Part shown: positions 46,525 to 58,763 of the stretch, in pieces
How positions within the stretch are numbered: position 1 is the stretch's first letter
How the letters are laid out: every line of letters starts with the position of its first letter
Assembly (NCBI GenBank): GCA_025201765.1
Contig: MU623351.1
Coordinates: 372,001-436,000 of the forward strand
From: Daldinia sp. FL1419
Taxonomy: Eukaryota; Ascomycota; Sordariomycetes; Xylariales; Hypoxylaceae
Direction of reading: 5' to 3'
Length of the DNA: 64,000 bases
Program-made: the position numbers and the translations under genes
Notes under the pieces: generated by a model
Databases searched by the model: none
What the model was told of the DNA's origin: nothing
What the model saw: only the letters and a program-made list of their open reading frames with translations

Positions 46525-47941
46525 TTACTCCCATTCATCGTCATCACTATCATCGCTATTGTCCGCTTTTCGAGCCTCCTTGGGACTGTTCGGGGCCTGG
46601 CTTGGGTTTCCGGACGCCGCGCCTACAACATCGTAGCTCGTATCACTGTCAGGTTGAGATTTTTCGTCGTTGGACTTACGAGGCTCGGCTGGCTTTAACC
46701 GGTTCTTGTCTGAAGCGGCACCCGCGGGTGGCGGGTGAATCGTCGTGGAAGACTCAGTGGAAGCTGGTCTTGCTGGCTTTTCCGTCGGCTTGGCTGGCGC
46801 TGCGTCGTCATCGGACTCCTCCTCGGACTCTTCTTCCGAATCCTCATCGGATTCCTCGCCCCATCCAATCTCTTCTTCAGCGGAAGCAGCTAGATGCCAC
46901 TATGTTAGCTAGATTCAAATAGACGTAGAACAAAATATTTGTAACACACCTTTCAATAGGTCTCGGCGACGTGCTTCGGCGGTCTCGATACTATGTCGAA
47001 GGAAACAGTATCGCCTCCAGAAATCGGCATAGGGAACCTTGTCAGGAACAAGCTTTTCCATGGTTGCTCGTAATTCCGGATACTTATCTAGGGCAGTACT
47101 GATAACCTCCGTCTTGCTCTCCACGTCGAAGTTCTTAGACCACGCGGCATATTCAGGGCCAGTGGGATCTTCCGTAAAGCTCTTTTCGGTCGTGTGTAAA
47201 ACATAAAGCTGTGCATCGTATCTCGAAGTATGAATTACTCGCTTTCCGGATTCATCCTTACTTTCGAAGCGGCGGGTAGTTCCCTTTGCATTGTCTGTTT
47301 CGGAAGCAGGTTTAACGATGATAGCGTCACGGAAGAAGTCTCGGATATTCCCGCCAAACTTAAGGAGCGCCTCGTCGGCAGCATCCTCGGCACGTTGAAT
47401 GTCCTTCAGGCGTTTTGCAGCTTCGGCCTTTAGTCGTGATATAACCGTTTCGGAATCCTTAGCCGTCTCATCGGAACCGGATGCTTTATCCGTCGTCGGG
47501 GTCTTCTCCGGATCCTTCTCTTTATCACCAGAAGATGCTGCCCTCTCTGTAACGGATGGTGGTGATGTGGTGAGCGAAAGAGCCCTGGCACGGAGATTCG
47601 CCAAGCTTCTGGTAGCATCTACACCAAGTGATGTGACCTCTTGCTGCGCCTCTCTGTATACAGACCCGCCCTAATATAACAATTAGGTTATTCGATAAGC
47701 CTTATTAAATAAAACCAACGTCCGACATACATACCTGTTTAATAACGTTACCGACAGTTCCACCAAGCCATGTGCCCCAAGAACTGCTCGAGAACGCACG
47801 GTATGCTTCCTGTAGGTCTTCGTTGAGCGTATGTTCGGGCTTCCTTCGAGAAGACTCTCCGTTCTCGTTGTTGGCATCGTTATCCTCCTTGCTATCCTTC
47901 GGAAGAGCTTCTTCGGCTATGTGATCGTATGCGAGATCCAT
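46525..47941 (-). CDS. BSD-domain protein, DOS2-like
   Basis: Exons 47941-47735, 47670-46950 and 46889-46525; 430 residues. The N-terminal part carries a short hydrophobic, Gly/Trp-rich helix (SSSWGTWLGGTVGNVI). A helical region follows, then a BSD domain (YAAWSKNFDVESKTEVI to VPYADFWRRYCFLRH) with the hallmark Phe-Trp pair. The C-terminal third is acidic and Ser/Pro-rich, ending DDSDDEWE. The layout matches yeast Dos2 and animal SYAP1/BSDC1-like proteins, whose role is not well settled. BSD domains otherwise occur in the TFIIH subunit p62. It converges on TSR2, 255 bp away. Start ATG at 47941. Confidence 0.85.
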
Positions 47942-50900
47942 GACAGCGTCAGGGGTATAAGGATCTATAAAACTAAATGATTAAGACAAGTAAGACCCCT
48001 CTTCTACGATGAGGATGGAGGGGTGCTACGTAAAAATCACAAGCGATACTGTATAGACTGAAAAGAAATGTATTGTCGTCGCTATCGAATGATGGGAAGT
48101 CGGCAAATCGGTGTTTTCTGAGTATTCAGGTATGTATCCAGGTATTTTGCGGTCGAAAGTGATTGGGTAACGGGTGACGAGTGACGAGGCTGACCCCGTT
48201 TCCAAATCTGCCGATTGACGTATGGAATGTATTGGACGTGTGGAAAGGCTACCTACGCGGTCTTCTTTACCTTGCGAATCATCTTTCTGTACCTGTCCCG
48301 CAGATTTGGCACACGAGATACTTTCCAACCTGGAAAGCGCTTACCCCATCTAGTTTAGCTCGCACTCGCCGGATAGGTGCACAGCTTTGACAAATGCGGG
48401 GAATGGCGGGCATCTTTCACCGCGATAATATGTACTTGGGAACATCCTTAATGTACACGCCGCTTGACGGCAGGCGCATTGTATGGACGTTAGTAGGTTT
48501 GAACCTTTAATGTCAAGATATTGGAAACGGCTACCGCCCTTGGAGCTTTTCTACCGTCTCTCCTGCTTCATCAAGCTATTAAGCGCTTTCCAGTGTAAGA
48601 CTGCAAATGAAAGGATCATCATGTATCACGTGGACTTAATCCCGAACCAGCCCTTGCCTTTTATGTAGGTACGTTGGGAGGTGCATGTAGGTGACCTACC
48701 ATGTGCTGCCCGCTGCTGTGTTACTTCGCTCATACTTTTAATTTGACTATGTACATAGTACACATTTCGTACAACTCCAAAATGAGGAACCTACCTAAGG
48801 TAAAAGTTCAACTTACATAAATCCGCGAAGATCCGGAAGTTGGAACATGTTCGCTTCGGGTTTTGAATTTATTTTATTAAAAGCAGCATTTTGTCATCTC
48901 GTCGTTGATACGCAGTAATCCATTGTACCGCTTAGCTTACTTGAATCTATTTATTTTATCTATTCCAGCGGTCAGCTCGTTAATCGGAGTTGCTGCTTTT
49001 GTCTACTAAATGGACAACTTTACCCCCGAAATATCTCCACAAACCTCACCAGAACGAACTTATTGCAACGACCCAAAGACCCATTATCAAAATCCATGCA
49101 TCTCCAAGAAACCCCTAGACGAAACTTGGTTTAGGGCTTATGCGCTTATGCTGCAAGACAGCGGCACTCATTCTGGAATTATCATTCCCCAACGAAAATT
49201 ATTTGCAGAGAATATTTGAACTGGGCATCGAATTGGTAGTAGATCGGCCGGGTTGTTACCATCTTGACAGTCATGCAGTACTTCTACATACTTGCGTGCG
49301 TTATGAGGCTGTCAGCTCGGTATTAACGTCCGTTTGACAATAGCTATGTGCCCTTGTCTCGCCCGTTCGTCCCGTACATTTGCCTTTGTATGCATGGCAT
49401 CCGTGGCATCCCGGCATGGATCGGTACGTCCATACGAAATTTTTGTTCTACGAACTTCTCTATCCAGATCTGCCCACTCCTTCGGGCCTGGGCTGGCCGG
49501 TGACTGCATTCCGCTACATATGGTTCCTCTTCTTAGGGAGGTATTCTGCTGATCACCAGGCACCAGGTTGGAAACGAGTCATCACCCAGCCACTAAACTT
49601 CGAAACTCATTGGATTCCGACTCCGACGCCCGATGGTGGGTGTCAGTCGCACACAGTGAAGAAAAAAGTGAAGAAATGGCGAAACTTGTATCAACTTCGC
49701 CTCTCCACCAGGTACTTTAAGGCTAAATGCGTGCATACAATAGCACCTACTCGCCTACTACCGTACTGTTTGTAGAAGCGAAGAAGGCGACAACGTGACT
49801 CGGTTCCATTAAACAACCCGTGGCCGTTCAGAGTTCCCACACAGCTGCCACATTCCCCCAGGCCCCCCCCCCATGTCCTCCCTAACGGTACGACTGTACC
49901 ATATTTCCATATTTCTCTATCATTTTATTCATTGGAGAATTCTCACGCCAAGGTGACCTTACTAACTACCTACATACATGGCATCGTACATACAACACCC
50001 ACTCGATCCAATCCGAAAAGGGACGCTCGCCTGCTGTTCCCAACATCCCATATCTAGAGGGAAAAAAAGAAGTTCATTGTAGCCGTAACTATATACTATA
50101 TTAGTGCATAGTTATACGCTACATAAGTATGGTGGTATACCTAGTTATACTAACCGTTAGGTAGTTACCAAGGTTGACTTAACAATGTATTCTCCACCCG
50201 GGGTTTGAAACCAGGCCTACCTTGTTCCTATCGGTAGTATCGTATACACTACTACACACAATGCAAGCTATTGTAGGCTAACAGGTTAGTTCCCAGACGA
50301 AGGAGCACTTCGAGATTCGAGGCGTCTCCCCGAGTGGGGACGGAGACAGGGAGAGACCTGTCTCGTCCGGCTTGCCTGCTTGCCTGCTTGCTCGTCTTAC
50401 CCGTGTGGAAAATAGACGAAAATATGGCGTGAACGTAACATAAAGGGCGCGATCAGCCACAAGTAAGCTCCGCTAAAGTCCGAGTACAGAGGACGAGGAA
50501 GTGGTTCCCCGCCACAGTGATCTTCTTTGACGTATTCTTATATTGGGCCATATACGGATCCGTACAGCGCTTACAAATCGGAAAATTGCTTGTCTTCTGC
50601 CCCCCTCTCTCAAATTCCTTCCATCGTGAGAACGTACCTACACTCAATCCACGCTCGTCACACGTCCCTTCTTTGCATACACATACCTGACATACCTATT
50701 ATACACACCTATTACATTGACACGCTGTTCCCGTCCTGTCCAAGGAAGAAGGGGGGTGTGCGTAAGCAAGTGGCGGTCCCTACGTCAAGCCTTTCTGAAA
50801 GAATCCCAGACGAAAAAAAAAAGACCTCTATTCTATCCCTTCCCATCCCTCCATCTTCAGCCTCAAGACCCTGGGGAGGCGAATATTTGTCCTTTCTTCT

Positions 50901-51251
50901 CAGGCATCTAGTATCAACTACAAGCATTGTCCGAGGCTGGTCGTTGGATACTCCAGACCTTCAAGATTTGTCTATCCCCTAAGGTTTTGTCGTATCTGAC
51001 CTCTAGAGAGTCAATACGTCAAAATCGTCGAGCGCGGCAATCGCTGCGCTGCGCTTCGAGTTACACTCTCTACGTTCAGCTTCACTCCCAAGCCAGCGCT
51101 GTTGACAGCATCAAGTCAAGTTACTCAACGTCTCTGCCCAATTAGGAAGAGACGTCAACATATTCAATTCATATCTACCTAGTCTCATACATTCTCGCCG
51201 CTCTTAATCGTGACCAAATATCCCTTAGTTTATTTATAAAAGTCCGTCACA
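47942..51251. other. 3.3 kb intergenic region upstream of the YAP1-like gene
   Basis: Open frames here (for example 49010-49219, 49380-49775, 50527-50982) lack recognisable domains and good structure. The 1 kb before 51252 is T/C-rich and is the likely promoter and leader. No upstream ATG lies in the last 100 bases. Confidence 0.5.
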
Positions 51252-53204
51252 ATGGCCACAAGTCATTCTCACTCTCTCCAAAACTTCATCCTTACACCCC
51301 AACAGCAGAACCTGCTCTTCCGCGCCCTTACCTCAAACCAACCGGGCGGCAGCAACAACAACGGTTCGAACAATGCGCTGTCTCTTTCACCTGAGTCTTC
51401 GACGAAGTCGCCCGTTCAGAACCAGAAGGATACCCCCAATCTGGACGTCCAGAACGGCATCTCCAACGGTATTCACGAAAGTCCCTTCTTGGATTACGAC
51501 TATGACCTAGGGCCCGATACTGGTTTCGACTTTGATTTTACTCATGATGACCAGGCAAAGATGATTGGAGATCTCCCCGGGGCCTCGCCCAAGGAGAACT
51601 CCAAAGCCAGTTCTCCAGATAACGATAGTCCCGACAAGAGGAGTCATCCGGATGATGACGACGAAGATGACATGGAAGAAGGAGGTGGCAAGCGTAGGGA
51701 GAGCGAGGGAAAGATACCCAAGAAACCCGGCCGCAAGCCACTTACGAACGAGCCCAGCTCGGTAAGTCGCAAGCGTTAACCAGGCAGCCCTAGGAATTGT
51801 ATATCATATCTAACATATTATAATAGAAGAGGAAGGCCCAAAACCGCGCGGCTCAGCGCGCGTTCCGAGAGCGTAAGGAGAAGCACCTGAAAGACCTCGA
51901 GACGAAGGTGGAAGAACTTGAAAAGGCAGAGGCAGCGACAAATAACGAAAATAGCCAATTGCGAGCCCAGATTGAGAAGCTGACGATGGAACTAAACGAG
52001 TACAAGAAGAAATTAATGCTATTGAACACATCCAGCTCAGTCTCTAATCCCAAACGCACCTCAGTTTTCGGCCAAGCTGCCATTCAAAATCTCAATGACG
52101 TCAATTTCCAATTCGAATTTCCCAAGTTTGGTGTCCTTCCCGGTCCCCAGAATCCCCCTAAGGCAGCCAATAATTCTCTATATTACTCGTCATCATCCGG
52201 TAACAGCCCTAACAGCCAGACCAACTCGCCGGGCAAGTCCAAGGATCGGGCTACTCCCAATCCCACGAAGAGCCGGGAGAACTCGGATGCCTCATCTAAG
52301 GATGGATCATCCAAGTCTTCTGGGTCTCCTTACGATAGTACTTTCGGTGCTAGTGCGTCGAGGACCAGTCTGGATTCTAGTCACTACAGCGTGAATGGAG
52401 CGAATACTGGATCGCCTTGTTCATCTACGGCAAACTCCAATATGGGACCTAGTTCTTCGTGCGGAACTTCCCCCGAGCCATGCACCCAATCACCATTAGG
52501 ATTCAAGCCAGTAGATACTCTGACCACGATTGGCGAGGAGCAACCGTCGCTAACTAGTGATTCTATGTCCCGTACGTATCGACATCATATTCTACCCTAT
52601 GCCCCTTAAATGCTTGTAACTCGTAAGCTAACTAAACCAGTAGATTTCAATAACTTGAGCAATATGGATTTTTCAAATCTAGACTGGCTGTCGCAACAGA
52701 ACGGAGGCCAGTTTGATCCGCAGCTTTTCGGTGACTACCGGGAGCCGCAAGACAACATTTTATCCAGCGCCACTTTTGACGACAGTTTCTTCAACGACGC
52801 TTTCGATGTTGACTTTACTACGCCATACAATGTTCCGGCGGCGTCTAACAACAACGCCCCGAAGAAGAATCTAATTGCCGAGATTGATGCTAGGAAGGAG
52901 ACGGAAGATACTATCGTCGCGTCTAACGGGAAACTGCTTACATGTAATAACATCTGGTATGCAACATATTCCATATCACTGGATAAACCGACAAACAATC
53001 GTAGATATATGCTAATGCCGCAATAGGGAAAAACTACAAGCCTGCCCAAGGGTGCAATCAGGTGATCTCGACCTAGACGGACTATGTTCCGACCTACAGA
53101 AGAAAGCTAAGTGTGGCGGTTCCGGCGCCGTGGTTGACGAGCATGATTTCAAGGCAGTTATGACCAAATACCTAGGCGCTGATGCCGGGAAGTGTACCGC
53201 GTAG
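51252..53204 (+). CDS. YAP1: YAP1/AP-1-like bZIP oxidative-stress transcription factor
   Basis: Redox-sensing activator of antioxidant genes. Exons 51252-51761, 51827-52571, 52641-52956 and 53027-53204; 582 residues. The basic region KRKAQNRAAQRAFRERKEKH (171-190) is the Yap/Pap1 type, with the Gln and Phe that set DNA preference. A leucine zipper runs to about 235. An N-terminal cysteine cluster (PCSSTA, SSSCGTSPEPC) lies near 390-410. The C-terminal cysteine-rich domain has LLTCNNIWEKLQACP, DGLCSDLQKKAKC and GSGAVV. In the family this region forms disulfides that mask a nuclear export signal. Three introns (65, 69 and 70 bp) complete Leu and Trp codons, restoring conserved sequence. All key cysteines appear present. 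Confidence 0.95.
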
Positions 53205-54959
53205 ACTCGCGTCCCACTGTTAAATCCCTCCTACAGTCGAAAGACATAGAGGGGGGTTAGGGGGCTCTAACAAAAAGAAAAAAAATAAGACCTCCCTACT
53301 CTTGTGCCACCACCATCACCAATCATCGGGTAACGGCGGAAAGGAGTTTTATCATCGGGCGGCGCGACAGGGATCACGGCGGTAGTAGGGGTAATGTAAA
53401 CCAAATACCCCTCGGTTACGGCAAGAGAAGGACGGAGAGAAAGAGAAGGCGGAGGCTATTCGCCATTTTCTCGAGATGTCCCGACAACCGGATATCTAAA
53501 TCTCACATGTCTTCTCATTATTCATCGGGTACCGGAGTTGTTGCACGCATTTGCGACAGAGAAAGGCGGAAAAATCACTGAAATACAGTTTTCCTTTCGT
53601 TTTTTTCTAGTTTTCTTATTTCCTTGGACCGTACGTGCCCCTTATTCGCTAATACGAGAGGATAATGCGTGGTGGCGACGGCGTGATATGTTTTATGTAT
53701 GATAACGAGTGCGGCAGCCTACGGCCCATGCCACGGCTATGGTCTAGGCCAAGTACTAGGCGTTATACCTAGGTAGCAAATCAGTAGGGGGGGAACGACG
53801 ACGATGATATCAACGATTTTTAATGTTCGGGGGAGATGTGTACGCCCACGTTCGCCTACTTGTCTTGCCCGTCCATGCCAATACTATTACGTTGATATAT
53901 ATATATATGAGGTGGTCGAGGCAGATTTTGCTAGAGATAGGGGACCCAACGCGAACAGATTTTCGGATCGAGACAAAGTCTACGTCTCTCTTTATATAAG
54001 GCTTTAGCAGTACACACAATGGAGAGCCACAGAGTTGTAATAATTAATAAGCTTGCCACGTTTCGGTGATAGCTAAGGTGAAATCCGGACTCCGCGGCGA
54101 AATTGGTAATAATTATCAATCCCATCTATATTCTTACGGCGTAGCCTCTTGTATACAAGTCCCACAGAGACAAGTAGCTTAGCATATAAGTGTGGCTATA
54201 TTTCCTCTCGCTTTCTCTTGTCCTGACTAGCCTCGATCTTTCTTCAGGTTTACTATGCAAGGGTAGGCAATGTGGAGCAAGCCCCTTTCTTGAGCCAACA
54301 TATCTTCAAGGCCAGACCGACCCCTCACGACAATCGTATTCTGTCTTCCCCCCGACTGGAACGGGGAAAAGGGGGTGAGCCAATAACACTAAGGCCCTTA
54401 CGTCGCATAGAGTTGCCGTGTAAGGTAATGGTCCCATGTGGACGTATAGACCCATACTAAGAGGAATATTGCGACTATTCCATATCACATTAGACGGTCT
54501 ATCGTATAATATGGAATTAGTAGACCTCATGAGTCTTACGAGTTACCTAACCTAGGTAGGTATGGAAAGATCATGGTTTGGTCTGTAGCTTGGCAACGCA
54601 GAAGAATAAATTAACGAACCAGATACGGTCACGGAGGTATTTTGGAAAGATAGATCTGGTAAACTCGGGTTGATCTATGTGCTAAGAACTATTATCGATA
54701 TCTTGTCGCCACTTACTCTGAAACTACTATTCTCGTCCCCATAGTGCATAGTGTCCGGTTAATACTTGTACAAAAAAAAACACTGCTAAATTCTAGAGTC
54801 ATAAGTTACCAGTAGAATGAAAAATATTTATACAATATCTAGCCAATCCTTCCAAGCAGTAAAATCTACATGAGACAACGGCTAATACAGAACCAGCCTG
54901 TCTCAATACTATGTACAAAGCCATTATTCTCCACAAAACGACACAGACCGGCAAGAGTC
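53205..54959. other. intergenic, no gene seen
   Basis: 3' flanks of the YAP1-like gene and the HET gene. TACCTAGGTAG at 53766-53776 and CCTAGGTAGG at 54551-54560. No gene recognised. Confidence 0.5.
54549..54562. repeat. CCTAGGTAGGTA motif copy
   Basis: AACCTAGGTAGGTA between the YAP1-like and HET genes. Confidence 0.6.
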
Positions 54960-57403
54960 TTAGACAAGCGTAATAGTCTCAATCGGAATCCCGCGCTCCC
55001 TAAACGCTTCCGGGAACATTCTCGGATCCGAATTGATCACGCTGTCGGTCTCCTTGTTGTAGAACTTCTTGCAATACAAGGGGTCGGCCCGGGACTTGTC
55101 CCATTCCGTGATCTCTTTCCAACCGGGTGGTATCGGGACCTCTTGAAGCCGTTGGTGGTCTCTGTATAGCGTACCGTTTTCTTCGTTGTAGTACATTATC
55201 CGGACGTGGTTGTCGGCGTCGGCTCCTACCTGTGCTGTCCAGGGAGGAGGGATCGAGCCGAAGAGAGCTTCACCGTCCACTGGAATGGAGGTTAGCGGTC
55301 TATGAGAGGAGGGGGAAGCGGAACGTGGTATTTTTTTTTTAAAAAAAAAAATCTTATATAGTAACTGGAAGGATAGGAGATCACTCACTAATGCCATGTA
55401 CTAAACCCACCATAATTAGCAAATTTCCTTCAGAAAGGAGATACAAATTGCAACTTGGTGTTGTGGTTAAACGATAAAAGGGGTAGTAGAAGGATCTGAA
55501 TATACTCACCGTAGCAATCACCGACGACTTCGTATTCACCACTCGCCGTCGGTCTAAGTAGCATGGGCATGTTACACCCAAGCACCACGAAGATCTCATC
55601 GCCTATATGACTCTCAAGTCAGTGACCCTCCGCCATCGTAAAGATACACTCCCAAGACTCACCTTGCTGCGGTTCCCCATTGATAATGCCTACATACCCA
55701 TTCTGCGTACTAAACAAATAACACCCGTTGATCCGTCCTGTAGTCCATATCTTCCATCCAGTCGACAAGCCCTTCTCTTTCTCAGAAACAGTACCCTCCG
55801 GCGCCGCTACCATCGCCGCCAGATCGACCAAGCTAGGATATCCAGCACCATAGTGCCTGTCCTCAACCCTCCCCAGCGCCAGCGTCTCCAGCCACGCGTC
55901 ACGATACGTCCCACGAGACGGATACGGCGCGTCTCGCAACCTATCTAGCCCAAGGACCTTGCACGTCTTCCTAAACCCCGCGAAGTCCTCCGTCGCGATC
56001 TTCGCGCCGACGCAGGATATACTAGCGAAGTAAAGAGCAGACACCTCCAACCGTCCGCCATCGACATACCTCGCCTGCGAGGCACTCGTCCCGCTCGCGC
56101 AAAACCCCACGTTATGCGGCGCCGTGACGTGCAAATAATGCGACCAATCCGGCAACCAGGTCGGCCATCCTTCCTTCTCGACGGCGCCATACCTGCGTCC
56201 CGCATACGGCAGCAGCGAAACCCTCGCCTCGTGCCTGACGAACGCCAGAAACACCCCGCGGAACACGTCCAGCAGACTCGTCCTGTAATCCGGCGCAACG
56301 TACTGCGCCACCTCGTCGGGAGCCAGGCTCAGCAACCCGTAGATCTTGTCCCGCGGGTCTAGGCAAGGGCGCATGTGGTGGTTCTTGAGGACATCCGTGA
56401 ACAGCATATGACTTAGGTCTTCGCATAGGAATTTGATCTCCTGTGTCTTATGCCATATCTTCTCGGGGGCGCCCACGGCTTTGGCATGGATGCAAATCAC
56501 CGCGCGGCGGAAAACCGACCAGGGAATCTCGGCACGTCCACACCGCAGCAGGGCGTTCGTGCCCCCCTGGTGAATCTCCTGCACGATCCACAGGCGAGTA
56601 AAATACCCCCTCGAACACGCCGAGTAAATCGCATCCCACGTCTCCTCGTCCCAGGGCAGAGCGGTCCTGCTGTCGTGCCACCTGCCCTCCGCACACCCGG
56701 GCGCGGAGAGCATCCGCCCGTCCTTCGTATGCTCGATCTGCGCGCCCAGATACGCCAACTTCTCGAACGCGAGCTCGCAGGCGGGCGACCCGGGCCCCAG
56801 CCACGCAACCACGCGGTGCGCGAGGGTGTATATAAGCCCCATGCGCTTGACCTGCTTGCTGCGCTCGTCGAGGTCATCCTGGTTGATACACAGGGCATCG
56901 ATCCACATGACCCTGCTCCTATCTTCGTATCGCAAATGCCTCAACGCCTCGGAGAGATTCCCCTGGATACCGACCCGCTGCGTCCGCAACGCCTTGAGAC
57001 CCCGGAGCTCCTCGCCCCCCTGCACGACCGCCTTCTCCCGAATCCTCGGCGCCCCCCACGTATACGACAGCGCCTCGAACCCAACGCTCGCCTTGGCGCC
57101 GTCCGGCAGCGCGTACTTCTCCCGTGGAAACCCCGGGTCCGGGTGTTCCCACGACGAGTACCCCCCGTCGTAATTGCGGAAGATAACACGGCCCTCTAAA
57201 GTCTCGCGAGCGTTCCAGCTCTGCGGAATCGTTCTCCGCAGGGAGTCCAGCGATATCCGCTTCGGCTTCTCATCTTGCACCGTGGGGATGAGCGGGGCGT
57301 GGAAGATCTTGATCTGCAGAGGGTCCTCGAACTTGCCGGGGAGGATGTTGACTAGGCGGATATCTTGCGACGTTGGGTCGAGGGGTGTGTATTCATACTT
57401 CAT
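54960..57403 (-). CDS. HET-domain (heterokaryon incompatibility) protein
   Basis: Member of the fungal HET family; such proteins trigger cell death after fusion of unlike strains. Exons 57403-55663, 55602-55510, 55400-55389 and 55279-54960; 721 residues. The HET domain shows FEALSYTWG near 110, then MWIDALCINQDD and ERSKQVKRMGLIY, VVAWLGP, and RGYFTRLWIVQEI. The middle has DPRDKIYGLLSLAPD. The C-terminal part, GDEIFVVLGC..MLLRP then CYVHGIMDGEAL, depends on a 12-nt exon (55400-55389) to make VHGI. Intron 3 (55388-55280) holds a run of 10 T followed by 11 A. The start was set at 57403, the first ATG. Exon 1 is clearly GC-richer than its flanks. No Toll-like, NACHT or other signalling domain is fused. 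Confidence 0.9.
55331..55351. repeat. T10-A11 palindrome inside a HET-gene intron
   Basis: A perfect oligo(T)-oligo(A) inverted repeat that could form a hairpin in the transcript or be a slippage hotspot. Confidence 0.8.
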
Positions 57404-58763
57404 ATTTATATAATCCAAGACGGTATCTGGCTAATATAGGTAGATGCCTGTTTAGTTAGAGTAAACCTAGGTACGTTGACATACCGATAAGGCAATTGTG
57501 AACGATATTGTGAACTGGACGCTCACTTATAAGTATAGCAGGTATACCTAGCTCAGCTTCGACATATCCCAAGACTTATACGCCTCGTACGTGCATATAG
57601 AGCCAAACCTCTTATTGGCTCGACCACGATCCTAGTACTTCGTATCCAACATATTCTCTAACAAATGCTTTGCCTTGATTATTAATATTTTCAAACTCCG
57701 TTAATTCGGAAGTATGAGCATCACATCCTTAGTACCTAAAAGGAGAGGGGGTGGCTTGCGCTGTTCCTCGATACCTCGAATACATACAGGCACATCCTGA
57801 AAATCCAATGTATAATAAAACGCTAAGAGAATTAGTTGCGGACTATAGCTTCTCTAGAGAAGGGTTCAACCGACCAATCTAGGCTCGTATAGGCCATCCA
57901 TTTGGATATATGCGCCGCCATGTAAACCAATCGCAACACAAACCTCTATGGTAAGATATTAGTACGAGACCGATCAAATCAAGGAGAACTAGCCATAAAT
58001 AGAGGTTAAATCGTGTTTACAATTATGTATATTGCATGCTCTCTATATATCAAGCGTCAAGGTTGGATATCCCGTTATTTACCATTATAAAACACCGATC
58101 AGTGTTTGTACACTCTCATCACTACCCAAATATAGACTCGCCACTTCGTCTTGATCGTAAATTACTCTCCGTGGCAGGTACCATAGCCACCTATATTTCA
58201 CTCAAAGAAGTCGTAAACTTCATTCCAATGTCTTCAAGTGGAGAATGCCCAATGCAGGTGTTGTGATATCTTTGATTAATCTTGCGGATAGAACCGTCTG
58301 GAGTTTGAACTCCCAAGGAGAATAAACGGCCACCGGACAATAGTCCCGAGTTATAATATGGCCTAGGGGATGAGCTTATTTAAAGGGGCTCGTGGAGGGG
58401 GTATTGTATTGAAAAAAGGTCGATTTTAATGTATTTCGACTTGCTTTAGGTGTCAAGCACAGCTTCTGCTTCAACGAGGCTGCTTGTTCGTTTTCTTTCG
58501 CGGCACCTAGTATCCGCGAATATCGGAATTGCTGAAAATATTGTAATCCACCGAGTCGGCCAGCCGAATTTGCCTCGCCGGTGATGCTGAAAAGACTCGA
58601 AAATGCCACGTAGCTCGGCTGTCGCTTCAACCACCGTGAAGGATGTCTCCCCACAGTGAACAGAGGGCATTGCGTTGCAACAAGCCCGCGGAAGTCCTAG
58701 CGGCTCATTCCTAATACCCAGAAGACGCTGATGTACCTAATAATATCCGGTACAGAAGCGATA
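57404..58763. other. AT-rich intergenic region, no gene seen
   Basis: 5' side of the HET gene and 3' side of the STK32-like kinase gene. An ACCTAGGTAC motif lies at 57465-57474. No domain-bearing frame. Confidence 0.5.

Noticed and set aside
50190..50220. GGGGTTTGAAACCAGG resembling a tRNA T-arm
   Set aside because: The rest of a cloverleaf is absent.
50527..50982. 151-codon frame upstream of the YAP1-like gene
   Set aside because: Low-complexity and Ser/Pro/Ile-rich, in a pyrimidine-rich leader; no homology signal.
56450..57199. 249-codon plus-strand frame opposite the HET gene
   Set aside because: Shadow of the GC-rich HET exon; Arg/Pro-rich translation typical of antisense frames.
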